Origin: Actinocatenispora thailandica
Lineage (GTDB): Bacteria; Actinomycetota; Actinomycetes; Mycobacteriales; Micromonosporaceae
Assembly: GCF_016865425.1 (NCBI RefSeq)
Contig: NZ_AP023355.1
Coordinates: forward strand, 3,160,198 to 3,224,197
DNA: 64,000 bases
Direction of reading: 5' to 3'
In this document: piece after piece, positions 46,918 through 56,929 of the stretch
How positions within the stretch are numbered: the stretch's first letter is position 1
How the letters are laid out: the number at the start of each line of letters is the position of its first letter
Translations under genes and position numbers: made by a program
Notes under the pieces: generated by a model
Seen by the model: only the letters and a program-made list of their open reading frames with translations
What the model was told of the DNA's origin: nothing
Database searches by the model: none

Positions 46918-49689
46918 GTGGGTACGGCGGTGTCGGCGCGGGAGGCGGAGGTTCTGCGGCTGCTCGGGGAGCATCTGAGCAATGCCGAGATCGCCGCCCG
47001 GCTGGTCATTTCGGTACGGACGGTGGAAAGTCACGTCTCGTCGCTGTTGCGCAAGCTGGGCGTGGCGGACCGGCGGGCGCTGGCGCGGGTGGCGCCGGGT
47101 GCGGGTGCGGCCGGCCGGTCCGGTGCGCCGTTGCCGGCGCCGTTGACCTCGTTGGTGGGTCGTGGCCGGGAGCGGGCGCAGCTCGCCGCGTTGGTCACCG
47201 GGCATCGGCAGGTGACGGCGGTCGGCCCGGGTGGGGTGGGTAAGACCCGGTTGGCGTTGGCGGTTGCCGGGCAGCTGGCGGGTGAGTACGGCGACGGGGT
47301 CCGGTTCGTCGATCTGGTGCCGGTGACCGAGCCGGGCATGGTGGCGGCGGCGGTGGCCGATGCGGTGGGGATCGGTGAGCGGCCGGGTGCGGGGATGGTC
47401 GAGTCGGTGTTGGCGGATCTGGCCGATCGGCGGCTGCTGCTGGTGTTGGACAACTGTGAGCAGGTGCGGGGCGGGGTCGCGTCGTTCGTGGAGCGGCTGC
47501 TGGGTGCCTGCCCGCGGGTGACGGTGCTGGCGACCAGCCGGGCTCGGCTGACGGTACCGTTCGAGCAGGTGTACGTGGTGCCGCCGCTGTCGTTGGCCGG
47601 TGGGGCCGGCTCGGAGGCGGTGGCGTTGTTCGTGGCGCGGGCCGCGGCGGCGGGTCGGCGGCCGGGGCCGGAGCTGGCCGAGCCGATCGCGTCGCTGTGT
47701 GCCCGGCTGGATGGGGTGGCGTTGGCGATCGAGTTGGCGGCCGCGCGGTGGCCGACGCTCGGGTTGGATGGTTTGACGGCGGGGTTGTCGGACCAGCTGC
47801 GGTTGCTGGCCGGTGGGGATCGTGCGGTGTCCCGGCACGTTTCGGTGCGCGCCGCGCTGGACTGGAGCCATGCGCTGTTGACGCCCGACGATCGGCGGCT
47901 GCTGCACCGGGTGTCGGTGTTCGTGGCGCCGTTCACTGCCGCGGCGGCGGCGCGGGTGACCGGTGATCCGGTCGGGCTGGTCGCGGATGGGTTGGGCCGG
48001 TTGGCCGAGCAGAGCCTGCTGCAGGTGACGAGCGTGGCGGGCGGCACCGGGTATCAGGCGTTGGCGAGCATCCGCCAGTACGGGGTGCACCGGCTGGCCG
48101 AGGTCGGTGGGCTGGCCGAGGCGCGGGACCGGCATCTCGACTGGTGCCTGGACTGCGCCGATGAGCTGCGGGTGGTCGGGCCGGGCTGGCGGGCCCGGTT
48201 CGATGCGGTGGTCGACGAGCTGCGCGCCGCGCTGGTCTGGGCCGGGCGGCGGCCGGGGCGGCGGGGGCCGGCGTACCGGCTGGCGCGGCAGCTGGCGGGG
48301 CTCAGTTTCGCGCGCAACCTGGTCGGCGAGTCGCAGCAGTTGTTCGAGCAGGCGGCCGGCCTGGCCGATGCGGCGGCGGATCGTGCTGCGGCGTTGCGGT
48401 GCGCGGCGGCGGTGGCCGGCTGCCGGATGCGCGGCGATGACGGGTACCGGCTGCGGTTGGCCGCGGCCGAGGCCGCCCGGTCGGCCGGCGACGCCGCCGC
48501 TGCGGCGGTCGATGCGGCGAGCGCGGCGGCGGACGCGTACCGGTTCACCGGCACGTTCGTCCGCGTCCCGGCACGGGCGCAGGTGGTCGCCCTGATCGAC
48601 GCCGCGCGGGCGGCTGCCGGCTCCGACCCGGCCGCCCGCGCGGCGGTGGCGTTGGCCGAGGCGGGCGTGTTGGCCGATGCGTTCGGCGGCGCGGACGGTC
48701 CGGCGACCATCGCGGTGCCGGAGGCGTTGGCCGGCGCGGAGCGGGCGGTCGAGTTGGCCGCCGGTACCGGCGATCCGGTCGCCACCTCCGCCGCGCTGGA
48801 GGCGCTGCTGAGCGCGCAGAGCTGGGACGGCGCGCCGTTCGCGGCAGCCGGTACGGCCCGCCGCCGGATCGCCCTGTTCACCGGCGCGTCCGGTAGCCCG
48901 GCCGCCGAGCACGAGCTGATCGACGCGCTGGGTGAGGCCGCGGAGGCGAGCCTGGGGGTGGGTGATCTGCCGGCCGCGCGGGGGTACGCCCGGCGGCTCG
49001 CGGCGCATCCGCTGCTGGCCGAGGACGGGCATCGGGCCACGCATCGGCTGTTGCTGGTCGAGTCGTTGGCCGTGGAGGTCGACGAGGTCGTGGCGGCCAG
49101 CGTCCGGTTCCGCGACGGGTGGCGGCGGGCTGGTAGCCCGCCGCAGGCCGGGCTCGGTGCGGCGGTGGCGGGTGTGGCGATGGTGCACGGCCTGCGCGGC
49201 GATCGGGACGCCGAGCGGGACTGGCGGGCGGTACTGGATCGGCTGGGTGGCACGCCGGCCCGGCGTTTCGGGTACGGGGCGGTGTTCGACGCGATGCTGC
49301 TGCTGCATCGGGGGCGGGCCGGGGCGGCGGTGGACCGGCTGGCGCCCGAACCCGATCGGGTGTGGCGCTGGGTGACCTGGCTGTGGCTGCACTGGTACGT
49401 GGGGTTGCGTGCCGAGGCGGCCGTGCTGGCCGGCTGTGCCGACGCCGGCGACCGGGTGGCGGCGGCGGGGCGGGTGGTGGCGGGCAATCCGGCGGCGGAG
49501 GCGATCGTGGCGCGGGCCGGGGCACTGCTGCGCGGCGATGTACCGCGGGTGCGGGCCACCTCGGCGCGGTTGGCGGCGGCGGGCTGCCGGTACCAGGCGG
49601 CGCGCAGCCTGCTGCTTGCCGGTGGCGAGGATGCGGCGCGGGGTGCCGCGCAGCTCTGCGAGCTGGGTGTCGTGCCGGCGGCGCCGTGA
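46918..49689 (+). CDS. STAND-type regulator with N-terminal LuxR HTH
   Basis: 923 residues. A LuxR HTH sits at the very N-terminus (residues 6-55, [36 protein letters not shown]), then an NB-ARC/AfsR-like ATPase with Walker A GPGGVGKT at 103-110, Walker [10 protein letters not shown] and the [16 protein letters not shown] sensor region, and finally a long Ala-rich TPR-like helical array. In LAL regulators the HTH is usually C-terminal, so the order is reversed. The GTG at 46918 is chosen because translation upstream loses HTH character. Divergent from the MFS exporter. Confidence 0.87.
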   Translation: MGTAVSAREAEVLRLLGEHLSNAEIAARLVISVRTVESHVSSLLRKLGVADRRALARVAPGAGAAGRSGAPLPAPLTSLVGRGRERAQLAALVTGHRQVTAVGPGGVGKTRLALAVAGQLAGEYGDGVRFVDLVPVTEPGMVAAAVADAVGIGERPGAGMVESVLADLADRRLLLVLDNCEQVRGGVASFVERLLGACPRVTVLATSRARLTVPFEQVYVVPPLSLAGGAGSEAVALFVARAAAAGRRPGPELAEPIASLCARLDGVALAIELAAARWPTLGLDGLTAGLSDQLRLLAGGDRAVSRHVSVRAALDWSHALLTPDDRRLLHRVSVFVAPFTAAAAARVTGDPVGLVADGLGRLAEQSLLQVTSVAGGTGYQALASIRQYGVHRLAEVGGLAEARDRHLDWCLDCADELRVVGPGWRARFDAVVDELRAALVWAGRRPGRRGPAYRLARQLAGLSFARNLVGESQQLFEQAAGLADAAADRAAALRCAAAVAGCRMRGDDGYRLRLAAAEAARSAGDAAAAAVDAASAAADAYRFTGTFVRVPARAQVVALIDAARAAAGSDPAARAAVALAEAGVLADAFGGADGPATIAVPEALAGAERAVELAAGTGDPVATSAALEALLSAQSWDGAPFAAAGTARRRIALFTGASGSPAAEHELIDALGEAAEASLGVGDLPAARGYARRLAAHPLLAEDGHRATHRLLLVESLAVEVDEVVAASVRFRDGWRRAGSPPQAGLGAAVAGVAMVHGLRGDRDAERDWRAVLDRLGGTPARRFGYGAVFDAMLLLHRGRAGAAVDRLAPEPDRVWRWVTWLWLHWYVGLRAEAAVLAGCADAGDRVAAAGRVVAGNPAAEAIVARAGALLRGDVPRVRATSARLAAAGCRYQAARSLLLAGGEDAARGAAQLCELGVVPAAP

Positions 49690-49713
49690 CCGGGCGCCGC
49701 GGCGGTGGCCGGG

Positions 49714-50124
49714 TCAGCGCAGTTCGTTGATGCGGATCAGGTTTCCCGCGGGGTCGCGGACCGCGCAGTCGCGCCGCCCGTACGGCTGCTCGATGGGTTC
49801 CTGCACGATCTCGACGTCGGCGGCGGCGAGCCGTTCGAACAGGCTGTCGAGGTCGGGGGTGGCCAGGTTGATCATCATGAAGGTGCCCTTGGCCATCATC
49901 TCCGCCACGGTGCGGCGCTCGTCGTCGGTGAGGCCGGGGGTGGCGGCCGGCGGGTACAGCACGATGGAGGTGCCGGGCTGCCCGGCGGGGCCGACGGTGA
50001 TCCAGTGCATGCCCTGGTAGCCGACGTCGTTGCGGACCTCGAAGCCGAGCGTGTCGCGGTAGAACGCGAGCGCCGCGTCCGGGTCGTCGTGCGGCAGGAA
50101 CGCCTCGGAGATGGTGATGTCCAT
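49714..50124 (-). CDS. VOC-family protein
   Basis: 136 residues: MDITISEAFLPHDDPDAALAF start, FYRDTLGFEV, and the end motif CAVRDPAGNLIRINE of VOC proteins. It lies 10 bp after the AraC-type gene on the same strand, forming a two-gene operon. Substrate unknown; the AraC-VOC pairing is frequent in actinobacteria. Confidence 0.9.
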   Translation of the reverse strand: MDITISEAFLPHDDPDAALAFYRDTLGFEVRNDVGYQGMHWITVGPAGQPGTSIVLYPPAATPGLTDDERRTVAEMMAKGTFMMINLATPDLDSLFERLAAADVEIVQEPIEQPYGRRDCAVRDPAGNLIRINELR

Positions 50125-50134
50125 GCCGGTCACG

Positions 50135-50590
50135 CTAGCGGCGGGGCGACGCCGGTACTTCTCGATTCCTGACCGGGCGGGTGACCTGGCTGGCCACGCA
50201 GGAGGGCATCCCTTCGGTCGCGGCGGCGTAGCGGCGCCGGTAGATGCTGGGTGAGACACCGACCAGCTCGGTGAATCGGGTGCTGAAGGTGCCCAGCGAC
50301 GAGCAGCCGACGGTGAAGCAGACGTCGGTGACGCTCAGGTCGCCGCGCCGCAGCAGCGCCATGGCCCGTTCGATCCGCCGGGTCATCAGGTAGGAGTAGG
50401 GCGATTCACCGTAGGCGGCGCGAAACTCGCGGCTGAGGTGCCCGGCGGACATGTTCGCCCCGCGCGCCAGCGCCTCGACGTCCAGCGGCTGGGCGTAGTC
50501 CCGGTCGATGCGGTCTCGCACCCGGCGCAGCCGGGCCAGGTCCCCCAGCCGCCGCGTGCGGGTCGGGTCGTCGGTGGATCTGCTGGTCAC
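50135..50590 (-). CDS. AraC-family transcriptional regulator
   Basis: 151 residues, essentially only the double-HTH AraC domain: LARGANMSAGHLSREFRAAYGESPYSYL and VTDVCFTVGCSSLGTFSTRF (each within a longer motif). No N-terminal ligand domain, so it resembles the short SoxS/MarA form. Start is the GTG at 50590, with 50608 possible. Upstream gene of the VOC pair. Confidence 0.9.
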   Translation of the reverse strand: MTSRSTDDPTRTRRLGDLARLRRVRDRIDRDYAQPLDVEALARGANMSAGHLSREFRAAYGESPYSYLMTRRIERAMALLRRGDLSVTDVCFTVGCSSLGTFSTRFTELVGVSPSIYRRRYAAATEGMPSCVASQVTRPVRNREVPASPRR

Positions 50591-50728
50591 GCGGGCATCG
50601 TCGCACACGCTGGTGCCGCTGGGCGGTGTTCACCGCCACCGAAGTTGACGGCCCGTACCGGCTGGCGCGGGGCGGCGGGGAGGATTTTCGCCCGGTTCGA
50701 GGCGGAGGTCGGCGTGGGGGGCTCGGGC

Positions 50729-51070
50729 TCACCCGCTGCGAGGCGCCACCCAGATGCGGTCCAGAGTGCCGACCGAGTCGGTGAGGTTGCGCACGGTGGC
50801 GGCCAGTTCGGGCCGGGTGGCGTCCTCGGCGAGCGCGGTCTGCACGTCTTCCACGGCGCAGCGCAGCGCGAACAGCCGGTCCTGCAGGTCCTGCAGTTCG
50901 CGGGCGCTGACCACGACGGCGTCGTCGTCGAGCCCGGCGCGGGCGGTGATGTGGCGGTGTTCGTAGGCGCGCTGCCGGCAGGGTTGGCCGCAGTAGCGGC
51001 GGGGGCGGCCGAGTTTGCCGGCAGCGGGTAGCTCTCCCCCGCACCAGCCACAGCGCAGTGCTTGCGTCAC
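50729..51070 (-). CDS. small zinc-ribbon protein at end of cyd operon
   Basis: 113 residues. Four cysteines C7, C10, C27 and C31 in CGWCG...GRPRRYC...CRQRAY form a probable zinc ribbon, followed by a helical region (50-100) likely to form a coiled coil. The motif matches the N-terminus of the 392-residue protein at 2306-3484. The GTG overlaps the cydC stop (GTGA), so it is translated with the operon. Role unknown; it is not a known Cyd subunit. Confidence 0.8.
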   Translation of the reverse strand: MTQALRCGWCGGELPAAGKLGRPRRYCGQPCRQRAYEHRHITARAGLDDDAVVVSARELQDLQDRLFALRCAVEDVQTALAEDATRPELAATVRNLTDSVGTLDRIWVAPRSG

Positions 51071-52806
51071 ACGACGAAAGTACGGTCCGGCTGCGGTTGC
51101 CGCGAGGCCGACACGCCGTCCGGCCGCAGCCTGCCGTCGACCAGCTCGTAGACGGCGTCGAACAGGTGCAGGTCGGCGCGCCGGTGGGTGAGCAGCACGA
51201 CGGTACGGCCGGCCGCGGCGGCCAGGAGGTGCCGGGTCAGCGCGCCGGCGGCGGCCTCGTCGAGGTGCTCGGTGGCCTCGTCGCAGATCAGGATGTCGAC
51301 GTCGGCCAGCAGCGCCCGGGCCAGCGCCAGGCGCTGCTGTTGGCCGCCGGACAGCTGCCGGCCGTGCTCGCCGGTGAACGTGTCGAGCCCGTCGGGCAGG
51401 CTGTCGACGAACCGGTCGAGCCGGGCCGCGGCCAGCGCGCCGTGCAGCGTGTCGGGCGAAGCGTCGGGGCGGGCGATGCGCAGGTTCTCGGCGATGCTGG
51501 TGTCGAACAGGTGCACGTCCTGGGCGCACAGGCCGATGTGCCGGCGCACCGTGTCGCCGGGCAGGTCAGCCAGGGCGGTACCGGCCAGCCGCAGCTCGCC
51601 GCGCGCGTCGAGGAACCGCAGCAGCACCGCGGCGAGGGTGGACTTGCCGCTGCCGGAGGCGCCGGTGATCGCGATGTGCGCCCCGGCGGGTACCCGCAGG
51701 TCCAGCCCGCGCAGCACGTCGGGGCCGCCCGGCCAGCCCGCGTGCACGTCGCGCAGCAGCAGGTCGTACGGGCCGGTGGGGTCGGCGGCGGGGTGTTCGG
51801 GTTCGGCGACCGGGTCGGCGCGGTCGACGACCGCGTACACCCGGCGGGCGGCGCCGCGCAGCCGCGGCAGCTGCGCGGCGGCGACCGGCAGCGCCGCGTA
51901 CGCCTCGTGCACGGCGAGCGGGGTGAGCACCACGACCACGGCGAGGACCCCGGTGAGGGTGCCGCCGGCGACGGCGGGTGCGCCGAGGGCGAGGCCGGCC
52001 CAGACCGCGGCGCCGCCGGCGGCGGTGGCGATCGCGGCGCCGATGCCGTGGCCGGCCGCCGAGCGCGCCTCGGCCCGGGTCAGCGCCGCGTCCAGTTCGT
52101 CCAGGCGGGTCAGTGCGGTGCCGGCGGCGCCGTGCGCGGTCAGCTCGTCGGCCGCCTCGATGGTCTCCACCACGCCGGCCGACAGCGCGCCGCGCAGTGG
52201 CGCGATGCGGGCCTGCGCGCGGCGGCTGTGCCCGGTGGCGACGACGGGCGCGGCGACCGCGACGATCAGCAGGGTAGCGGCGAGGGCGGCACCGGCGCCG
52301 GGCAGCAGGGTTGCGACCAGCGCGACGCTGCCGGCCCCGACCAGCCCGGCGACGGTGTAGGGCAGCAGCAGCCGCAGCCACACGTCGGCGAGGCCGTCGA
52401 TGTCGCCGACCAGCCGGGCGGTCAGGTCACCGGACCGGTCGGTGGTCAGCCCGGCCGGCGACAGCGCGGCGAGCCGCCGGTACACGCCGACCCGGAGCCG
52501 GGCGAGTACCCGCAGTGCGGCGTCGTGCGAGGCGAGCCGTTCGGCGTAGCGCAGCACCCCGCGAGACAGCCCGAACGCGCGGACCGCCACGATCGCGACC
52601 AGCAGGTACAGCACGGGTGGGTGTTGGGCGGCGCGGGCGATCAGCCAGGCGGCGGTGGCGCCCAGGCCGACCGCGGCGCCGCTGGCCCCCACGCCGGCGG
52701 CCCCGGCGAGCAGCAATCGGCCGCGGCCGGTTCCGCCGGCGCGCAGCACCCGGCGCAGCCCCCCGGTCGTGGGGCGACCGCCAGGTCGGCCGGGCGGCCC
52801 GCTCAT
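51067..52806 (-). CDS. cydC: heterodimeric ABC exporter subunit CydC
   Basis: 579 residues. Type IV exporter membrane domain (about 25-310) with RGVLRYAERLASHDAALR typical of CydC, then an ATPase with Walker A GASGSGKS, signature LSGGQQQRLALA and Walker B ILICDEATEHLD. CydDC exports reductant (heme/glutathione or cysteine in E. coli) needed to assemble cytochrome bd. The ATG overlaps the cydD stop. Confidence 0.92.
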   Translation of the reverse strand: MSGPPGRPGGRPTTGGLRRVLRAGGTGRGRLLLAGAAGVGASGAAVGLGATAAWLIARAAQHPPVLYLLVAIVAVRAFGLSRGVLRYAERLASHDAALRVLARLRVGVYRRLAALSPAGLTTDRSGDLTARLVGDIDGLADVWLRLLLPYTVAGLVGAGSVALVATLLPGAGAALAATLLIVAVAAPVVATGHSRRAQARIAPLRGALSAGVVETIEAADELTAHGAAGTALTRLDELDAALTRAEARSAAGHGIGAAIATAAGGAAVWAGLALGAPAVAGGTLTGVLAVVVVLTPLAVHEAYAALPVAAAQLPRLRGAARRVYAVVDRADPVAEPEHPAADPTGPYDLLLRDVHAGWPGGPDVLRGLDLRVPAGAHIAITGASGSGKSTLAAVLLRFLDARGELRLAGTALADLPGDTVRRHIGLCAQDVHLFDTSIAENLRIARPDASPDTLHGALAAARLDRFVDSLPDGLDTFTGEHGRQLSGGQQQRLALARALLADVDILICDEATEHLDEAAAGALTRHLLAAAAGRTVVLLTHRRADLHLFDAVYELVDGRLRPDGVSASRQPQPDRTFVV

Positions 52807-54431
52807 GAGCCGACCGGCGCGGCGGCGAGGGCGATCGTCCGGTCCGCGGCGGCGATCGCGCCGGGCCGATGGCTGGCGATCAGCACGGTGCGTCCGGCGG
52901 CGGCGCGCGCTCGTAGCCGCGCCAGGACGGCCGCCTCGGTCTCCGGGTCCAGGCCGGCCGTCGGCTCGTCCAGCAGCAGGATCGGGGTGTCGCGCAGCAG
53001 CGCCCGGGCCAGGCCGACGCGGCGGCGCTGCCCGGCCGACAGCCCGGCGCCGTGCTCGCCGACCGGGGTGGACAGCGGCAGGTCCAGGCAGGCGTCGCGG
53101 GCGGCCGCGGCGACGAACACGTCGGGCGCGTCGGGCCGGCCGAGCCGGATGTTGTCGGCGAGGGTGCCCGGGTGCAGGTAGGGCTGCTGGGCGGCCCAGC
53201 CGATGCGCCGCCGCCACTGGTCGGTGTCGAAGCCGGCCAGGTCGTACCCGTTGACCAGCACCCGCCCGGCGGTGGGCGCGGTGAACCCGAGCAGCACGGC
53301 GAGCAGCGTCGACTTGCCGGTACCGGACGGGCCGGTCAGTGCGAGCAGCTCGCCGGGCCGCAGGTGGGTGTCGACCGGTGGTGGGGTGGCGACGGGCCGG
53401 CCCGGGTGGGTGACGGTGACCCCGGCGAGGTGGATGTCGGTGACGGGGTCGGGCGGGGCGGCGCCGCCGGTGCTGCGGGGGGTGGTGTCGAGCACCCGGA
53501 AGACCTCCTCTGCTGCGGCCAGCCCGTCGGCGCTGGCGTGGAAGTGGGTGCCGACCGCGCGCAGCGGCAGGTACGCCTCGGGGGCGAGGATCAGTACCAG
53601 CAGCGCGGCGGCCAGGTCGACGTTCCCGTCGACCAGTCGCAGGCCGATGCCGACCGCCACCAGCGCCACCGACAGGGTGGCGAGCAGCTCCAGCACCAGC
53701 GCGGACAGGAACGCGATGCGCAGCGTGCGCATGGTGGCGCGGCGGTACGAGTCGGTGACGGCGGCGATGGTGCGGGCCTGGTGACCGGCCCGGCCGAACG
53801 CCTTGAGGGTGGGCAGCCCGGCGACGACGTCGAGGAAGTGGTGTGACAGGCGGGTCAGCGCGGTGTAGCGGCGGCGGGTGGCGGCCTTGGTGGCCAGCCC
53901 GATGAGGATCATGAAGATCGGGATCAGCGGCAGCGTCGCCACGATGATCACCGCGGTGACCGGGTCGGTGAACGCCAGCCGGAGCAGGATCGCGCCGGGT
54001 ACCAGTACGGCCAGCACCAGCTGCGGCAGGTACTTGGCGAAGTACCCGTCGAGCGCGTCGATGCCGGTGGTGGCCAGGGTGGTGACGGTCGCGGTGGGCC
54101 GCTCGGCGGGCGGCAGCGCCACGGTGTGCGCGAGCAGCTTGCGGCGCAGCGCCGACTTGACCCGGGCGGCGGCGTGGTGGCCTTCGGCCTCGGTCGCCCA
54201 GGCGATCGCGGCGCGGGCGGCGATGATCGCGGCCAGCAGTGCCAGCGGGCGGGTCAGGCTGCCCGGCGCGGCGCCGTGCACGACCGCGGCGAGGGTGTCG
54301 GCGATCAGTTGCGCGCCGGCGATGACCGTCGCCGCGGTCGCCACGCCCAGCGCCACGAGGGCCGCCAGGTGCGCGGCGGTGGCGCGGGCGTGCCGGATCA
54401 GCCGCGGATCCAGCGGCCCGACCCCGCTCAT
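52803..54431 (-). CDS. cydD: heterodimeric ABC exporter subunit CydD
   Basis: 542 residues. Membrane domain with YFAKYLPQLVLAVLVP and HFLDVVAGLPTLKAFGRA, both CydD hallmarks; ATPase with Walker A GPSGTGKS, signature LSAGQRRRVGLA (variant of LSGGQ) and Walker B ILLLDEPTAGLD. Works with CydC. ATGA overlap with cydB upstream and with cydC downstream shows strict translational coupling. Confidence 0.93.
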   Translation of the reverse strand: MSGVGPLDPRLIRHARATAAHLAALVALGVATAATVIAGAQLIADTLAAVVHGAAPGSLTRPLALLAAIIAARAAIAWATEAEGHHAAARVKSALRRKLLAHTVALPPAERPTATVTTLATTGIDALDGYFAKYLPQLVLAVLVPGAILLRLAFTDPVTAVIIVATLPLIPIFMILIGLATKAATRRRYTALTRLSHHFLDVVAGLPTLKAFGRAGHQARTIAAVTDSYRRATMRTLRIAFLSALVLELLATLSVALVAVGIGLRLVDGNVDLAAALLVLILAPEAYLPLRAVGTHFHASADGLAAAEEVFRVLDTTPRSTGGAAPPDPVTDIHLAGVTVTHPGRPVATPPPVDTHLRPGELLALTGPSGTGKSTLLAVLLGFTAPTAGRVLVNGYDLAGFDTDQWRRRIGWAAQQPYLHPGTLADNIRLGRPDAPDVFVAAAARDACLDLPLSTPVGEHGAGLSAGQRRRVGLARALLRDTPILLLDEPTAGLDPETEAAVLARLRARAAAGRTVLIASHRPGAIAAADRTIALAAAPVGS

Positions 54432-55429
54432 TCCGCCGCCTGGGCGATGTCGTGGCGGCCGAGCCGGCGGCGGAACACCCAGTAGCTCCACGTCTGGTAG
54501 GCGAGCACGAACGGGGTGAACGCCAGCGCCACCCAGGACATCACCCGCAGCGTGTACGGGGTGCTCGACGCGTTGTGGATGGTCAGGCTGTGCGCCGGGT
54601 CGGTGGCCGGCAGCACGTCGGGGTAGATCGCGGCGAACAGGCTGACCACCGCGAGCCCGATCGCGGCCGCGGTACCGGCGAACGCGACGCCGTCGCGTCC
54701 GCGGCGGGTCGCCGCGAGACCGACCAGCAGCGCGACGGCGGCACCGGCGGCGACCACCCCCGACAGCACGGTGCCGGTGCGTACCTGGGTCCAGGCCAGG
54801 AACGCGACCGCGGCGACGGCGGCGACCAGCCCGACCGGCAGCGCCACCCGGCGGGCCCGGTCCCGGACCGGGCCGTGCGTCTTGAGCGCGAGGAACATCG
54901 CCCCGTGCGTGCCGAACAGGGTCAGCGTGGTCAGCCCGAACAGCAGCGCGTACGGGTTGAGCAGGGTGCCGAGGTTGCCGACGAACTCGTGCCGGGCGTC
55001 CATCGGGATGCCGCGCACGATGTTGCCGAACGCGACGCCCCACAGCAGCGCGGGCAACGCCGACCCGGCGATGATCGCGAAGTCCCACCGGGCCCGCCAG
55101 CGCGGGTCGTCGCGCTTGCCACGGAACTCGAACGCCACCCCGCGCGCGATCAGCGCCAGCAGGATGATCAGCAGCGGCAGGTAGAAGCCGGAGAACAGGG
55201 TCGCGTACCACTCCGGGAACGCGGCGAAGATGGACGCGCCGGCGACGATCAGCCACACCTCGTTGCCGTCCCAGACCGGCCCGATGGTGTTGATCGCCAC
55301 CCGCCGGTCGGTCTCGTCGCGGCCGACGACCGGCAGCAGCATGCCGACGCCGAAATCGAAGCCTTCCAGGACGAAGTAGCCCAGCCAGAGGAAGGCGATG
55401 ATCAGGAACCAGAGTTGAGTGAGGGTCAC
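54428..55429 (-). CDS. cydB: cytochrome bd oxidase subunit II
   Basis: 333 residues with eight to nine membrane helices. Starts with WFLIIAFLWLGYFVLEGFDFG, then WDGNEVWLIVAGA, the CydB marker. It forms the bd-type quinol oxidase with CydA in the membrane. The GTG at 55429 follows the cydA stop by 20 bp, with CGGAGA as SD. Confidence 0.95.
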   Translation of the reverse strand: MTLTQLWFLIIAFLWLGYFVLEGFDFGVGMLLPVVGRDETDRRVAINTIGPVWDGNEVWLIVAGASIFAAFPEWYATLFSGFYLPLLIILLALIARGVAFEFRGKRDDPRWRARWDFAIIAGSALPALLWGVAFGNIVRGIPMDARHEFVGNLGTLLNPYALLFGLTTLTLFGTHGAMFLALKTHGPVRDRARRVALPVGLVAAVAAVAFLAWTQVRTGTVLSGVVAAGAAVALLVGLAATRRGRDGVAFAGTAAAIGLAVVSLFAAIYPDVLPATDPAHSLTIHNASSTPYTLRVMSWVALAFTPFVLAYQTWSYWVFRRRLGRHDIAQAAE

Positions 55430-55449
55430 AGCAGTCTCCGGATGCGGCT

Positions 55450-56874
55450 CTAGTAGGCGAACGCGACGCCGTTGTCGGTGTCGTCGGCTTCGGGTGGTCG
55501 CTCGTCGCCGAGGCCGCCGCGGATGCCGCGCAGCATCAGCCCGACCTCCACCACGGCGAGCGCCCCGTACAGGGCGGTGAAGGCGATCAGCGAGGTCAGC
55601 ACCTCGCCGCCGGACACGCCGGGCGAGACGCCGTCACCGGTACGCAGCTGGCTGAACACCAGCCACGGTTGGCGGCCCATCTCGGTGAAGATCCAGCCGA
55701 ACGAGTTGGCCGCGAGTGGCAGCAGCGGCAGGGCGATGATCAGCAGGTACAGGATGCGGGAGCGCGGCGTGCGGCCCCGGCGCAGCGCCCACAGCGTCAC
55801 CAGCGCGACCGCGGCGGCGAGCAGGCCGAGCCCGATCATCAGCCGGAAGCTCCAGTACGTGACGGGGATGATCGGGGTGTAGGAACCCGGCCCGTAGAGC
55901 TTCTGGTACTCGGCCTGGATGTTGTCGATGCCCTCGACCTTGCCGTCGAAGCTGCCGGTGGCGAGGAACGACAGCAGCCGCGGCACCTTGATCGCGTACA
56001 CCTCGTGCTTGCCGTCGAGGCTGCCGATCGTGACGATGGAGAACGCCGCCGGCTGTTCGGTGTGGTACAACGCCTCGGCGGAGGCCATCTTCATCGGCTG
56101 CTGCTCGGTCATGATCTTGCCCTGGATGTCGCCGGTGACCGCGAGCGCGATCGCGGCGATCAGCACGGTGACGGTGCCGACCCGGGCCGCGGACCGGAAC
56201 GCGACCCGCCGACCGTCGGCCGCCGCCGGGTCGGTGTCGTCGTCGCGGCGCCGGCGCAGGTGCCAGAACGCGATGGCGGCGAGCAGCCCGCCGCCGGTCA
56301 GGAACGACGCGGCGATCGTGTGCGGGAAGGTGACCAGGTTGGTGGAGTTGGTCATCACCGCCCAGAAGTCGGTCAGTTCGGCGCGGTGGGTGGCCGGGTT
56401 GATCCGGTAGCCGACCGGGTGCTGCATGAACGAGTTCGCGGCGAGGATGAAGTAGGCGCTCAGCGCGGTGCCGACCGCGGCGAGCCAGATGCAGGCGAGG
56501 TGGATGCGTTTGGGTAGCCGGCCCCAGCCGAAGATCCACAGCCCGAGGAAGGTGGACTCCAGGAAGAACGCGAGCAGCCCCTCGATGGCCAGCGGCGCAC
56601 CGAACACGTCGCCGACGAAGCGGGAGTAGTCGCTCCAGTTCATTCCGAACTGGAACTCCTGCACGATGCCGGTGGCCACACCCATCGCGAAGTTGATCAG
56701 GAACAGCTTGCCGTAGAAGCGGGTCAGCCGGTACCAGCGTTCGTGGCCGGTGCGCACCCAGGCGGTCTGCATCCCGGCGACCAGGAAGGACAGGCCGATG
56801 GTCAGCGGGACGAACAGGAAGTGGTAGACGGTGGTGACGCCGAACTGCCAGCGCGCCAGTTCCAGTGTGCCCAC
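55450..56874 (-). CDS. cydA: cytochrome bd oxidase subunit I
   Basis: 474 residues. Heme ligands are visible: His18 in TTVYHFLF (b595), the His in NSFMQHPVGYRINP (b558) and Met in the TYWSFRLMIG region; the GRQPW motif is near 390. The Q-loop is the short form. The enzyme oxidises menaquinol and reduces oxygen at high affinity. The GTG at 56874 fits the usual N-terminus. First gene of cydABDC; tandem operators lie just upstream. Confidence 0.95.
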   Translation of the reverse strand: MGTLELARWQFGVTTVYHFLFVPLTIGLSFLVAGMQTAWVRTGHERWYRLTRFYGKLFLINFAMGVATGIVQEFQFGMNWSDYSRFVGDVFGAPLAIEGLLAFFLESTFLGLWIFGWGRLPKRIHLACIWLAAVGTALSAYFILAANSFMQHPVGYRINPATHRAELTDFWAVMTNSTNLVTFPHTIAASFLTGGGLLAAIAFWHLRRRRDDDTDPAAADGRRVAFRSAARVGTVTVLIAAIALAVTGDIQGKIMTEQQPMKMASAEALYHTEQPAAFSIVTIGSLDGKHEVYAIKVPRLLSFLATGSFDGKVEGIDNIQAEYQKLYGPGSYTPIIPVTYWSFRLMIGLGLLAAAVALVTLWALRRGRTPRSRILYLLIIALPLLPLAANSFGWIFTEMGRQPWLVFSQLRTGDGVSPGVSGGEVLTSLIAFTALYGALAVVEVGLMLRGIRGGLGDERPPEADDTDNGVAFAY

Positions 56875-56891
56875 GAGTACCCCCGGACAAG

Positions 56892-56929
56892 ATCTTCTAC
56901 AGGCCGTAGAAGATTCTACACGACGTAGA
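56892..56929. promoter_or_regulatory. tandem operators upstream of cydA
   Basis: TCTAC-N5-GTAGA occurs twice, at 56896-56910 and 56915-56929, 19 bp apart. The first is extended to an 11-bp-arm... 9-bp-arm palindrome (56892-56914). The sites start 18 bp before the cydA GTG. The form does not match Rex (TTGTGAA/TTCACAA). TACA/TGTA-like halves recall BlaI/MecI-type sites, but no such regulator is in the window. Confidence 0.65.
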
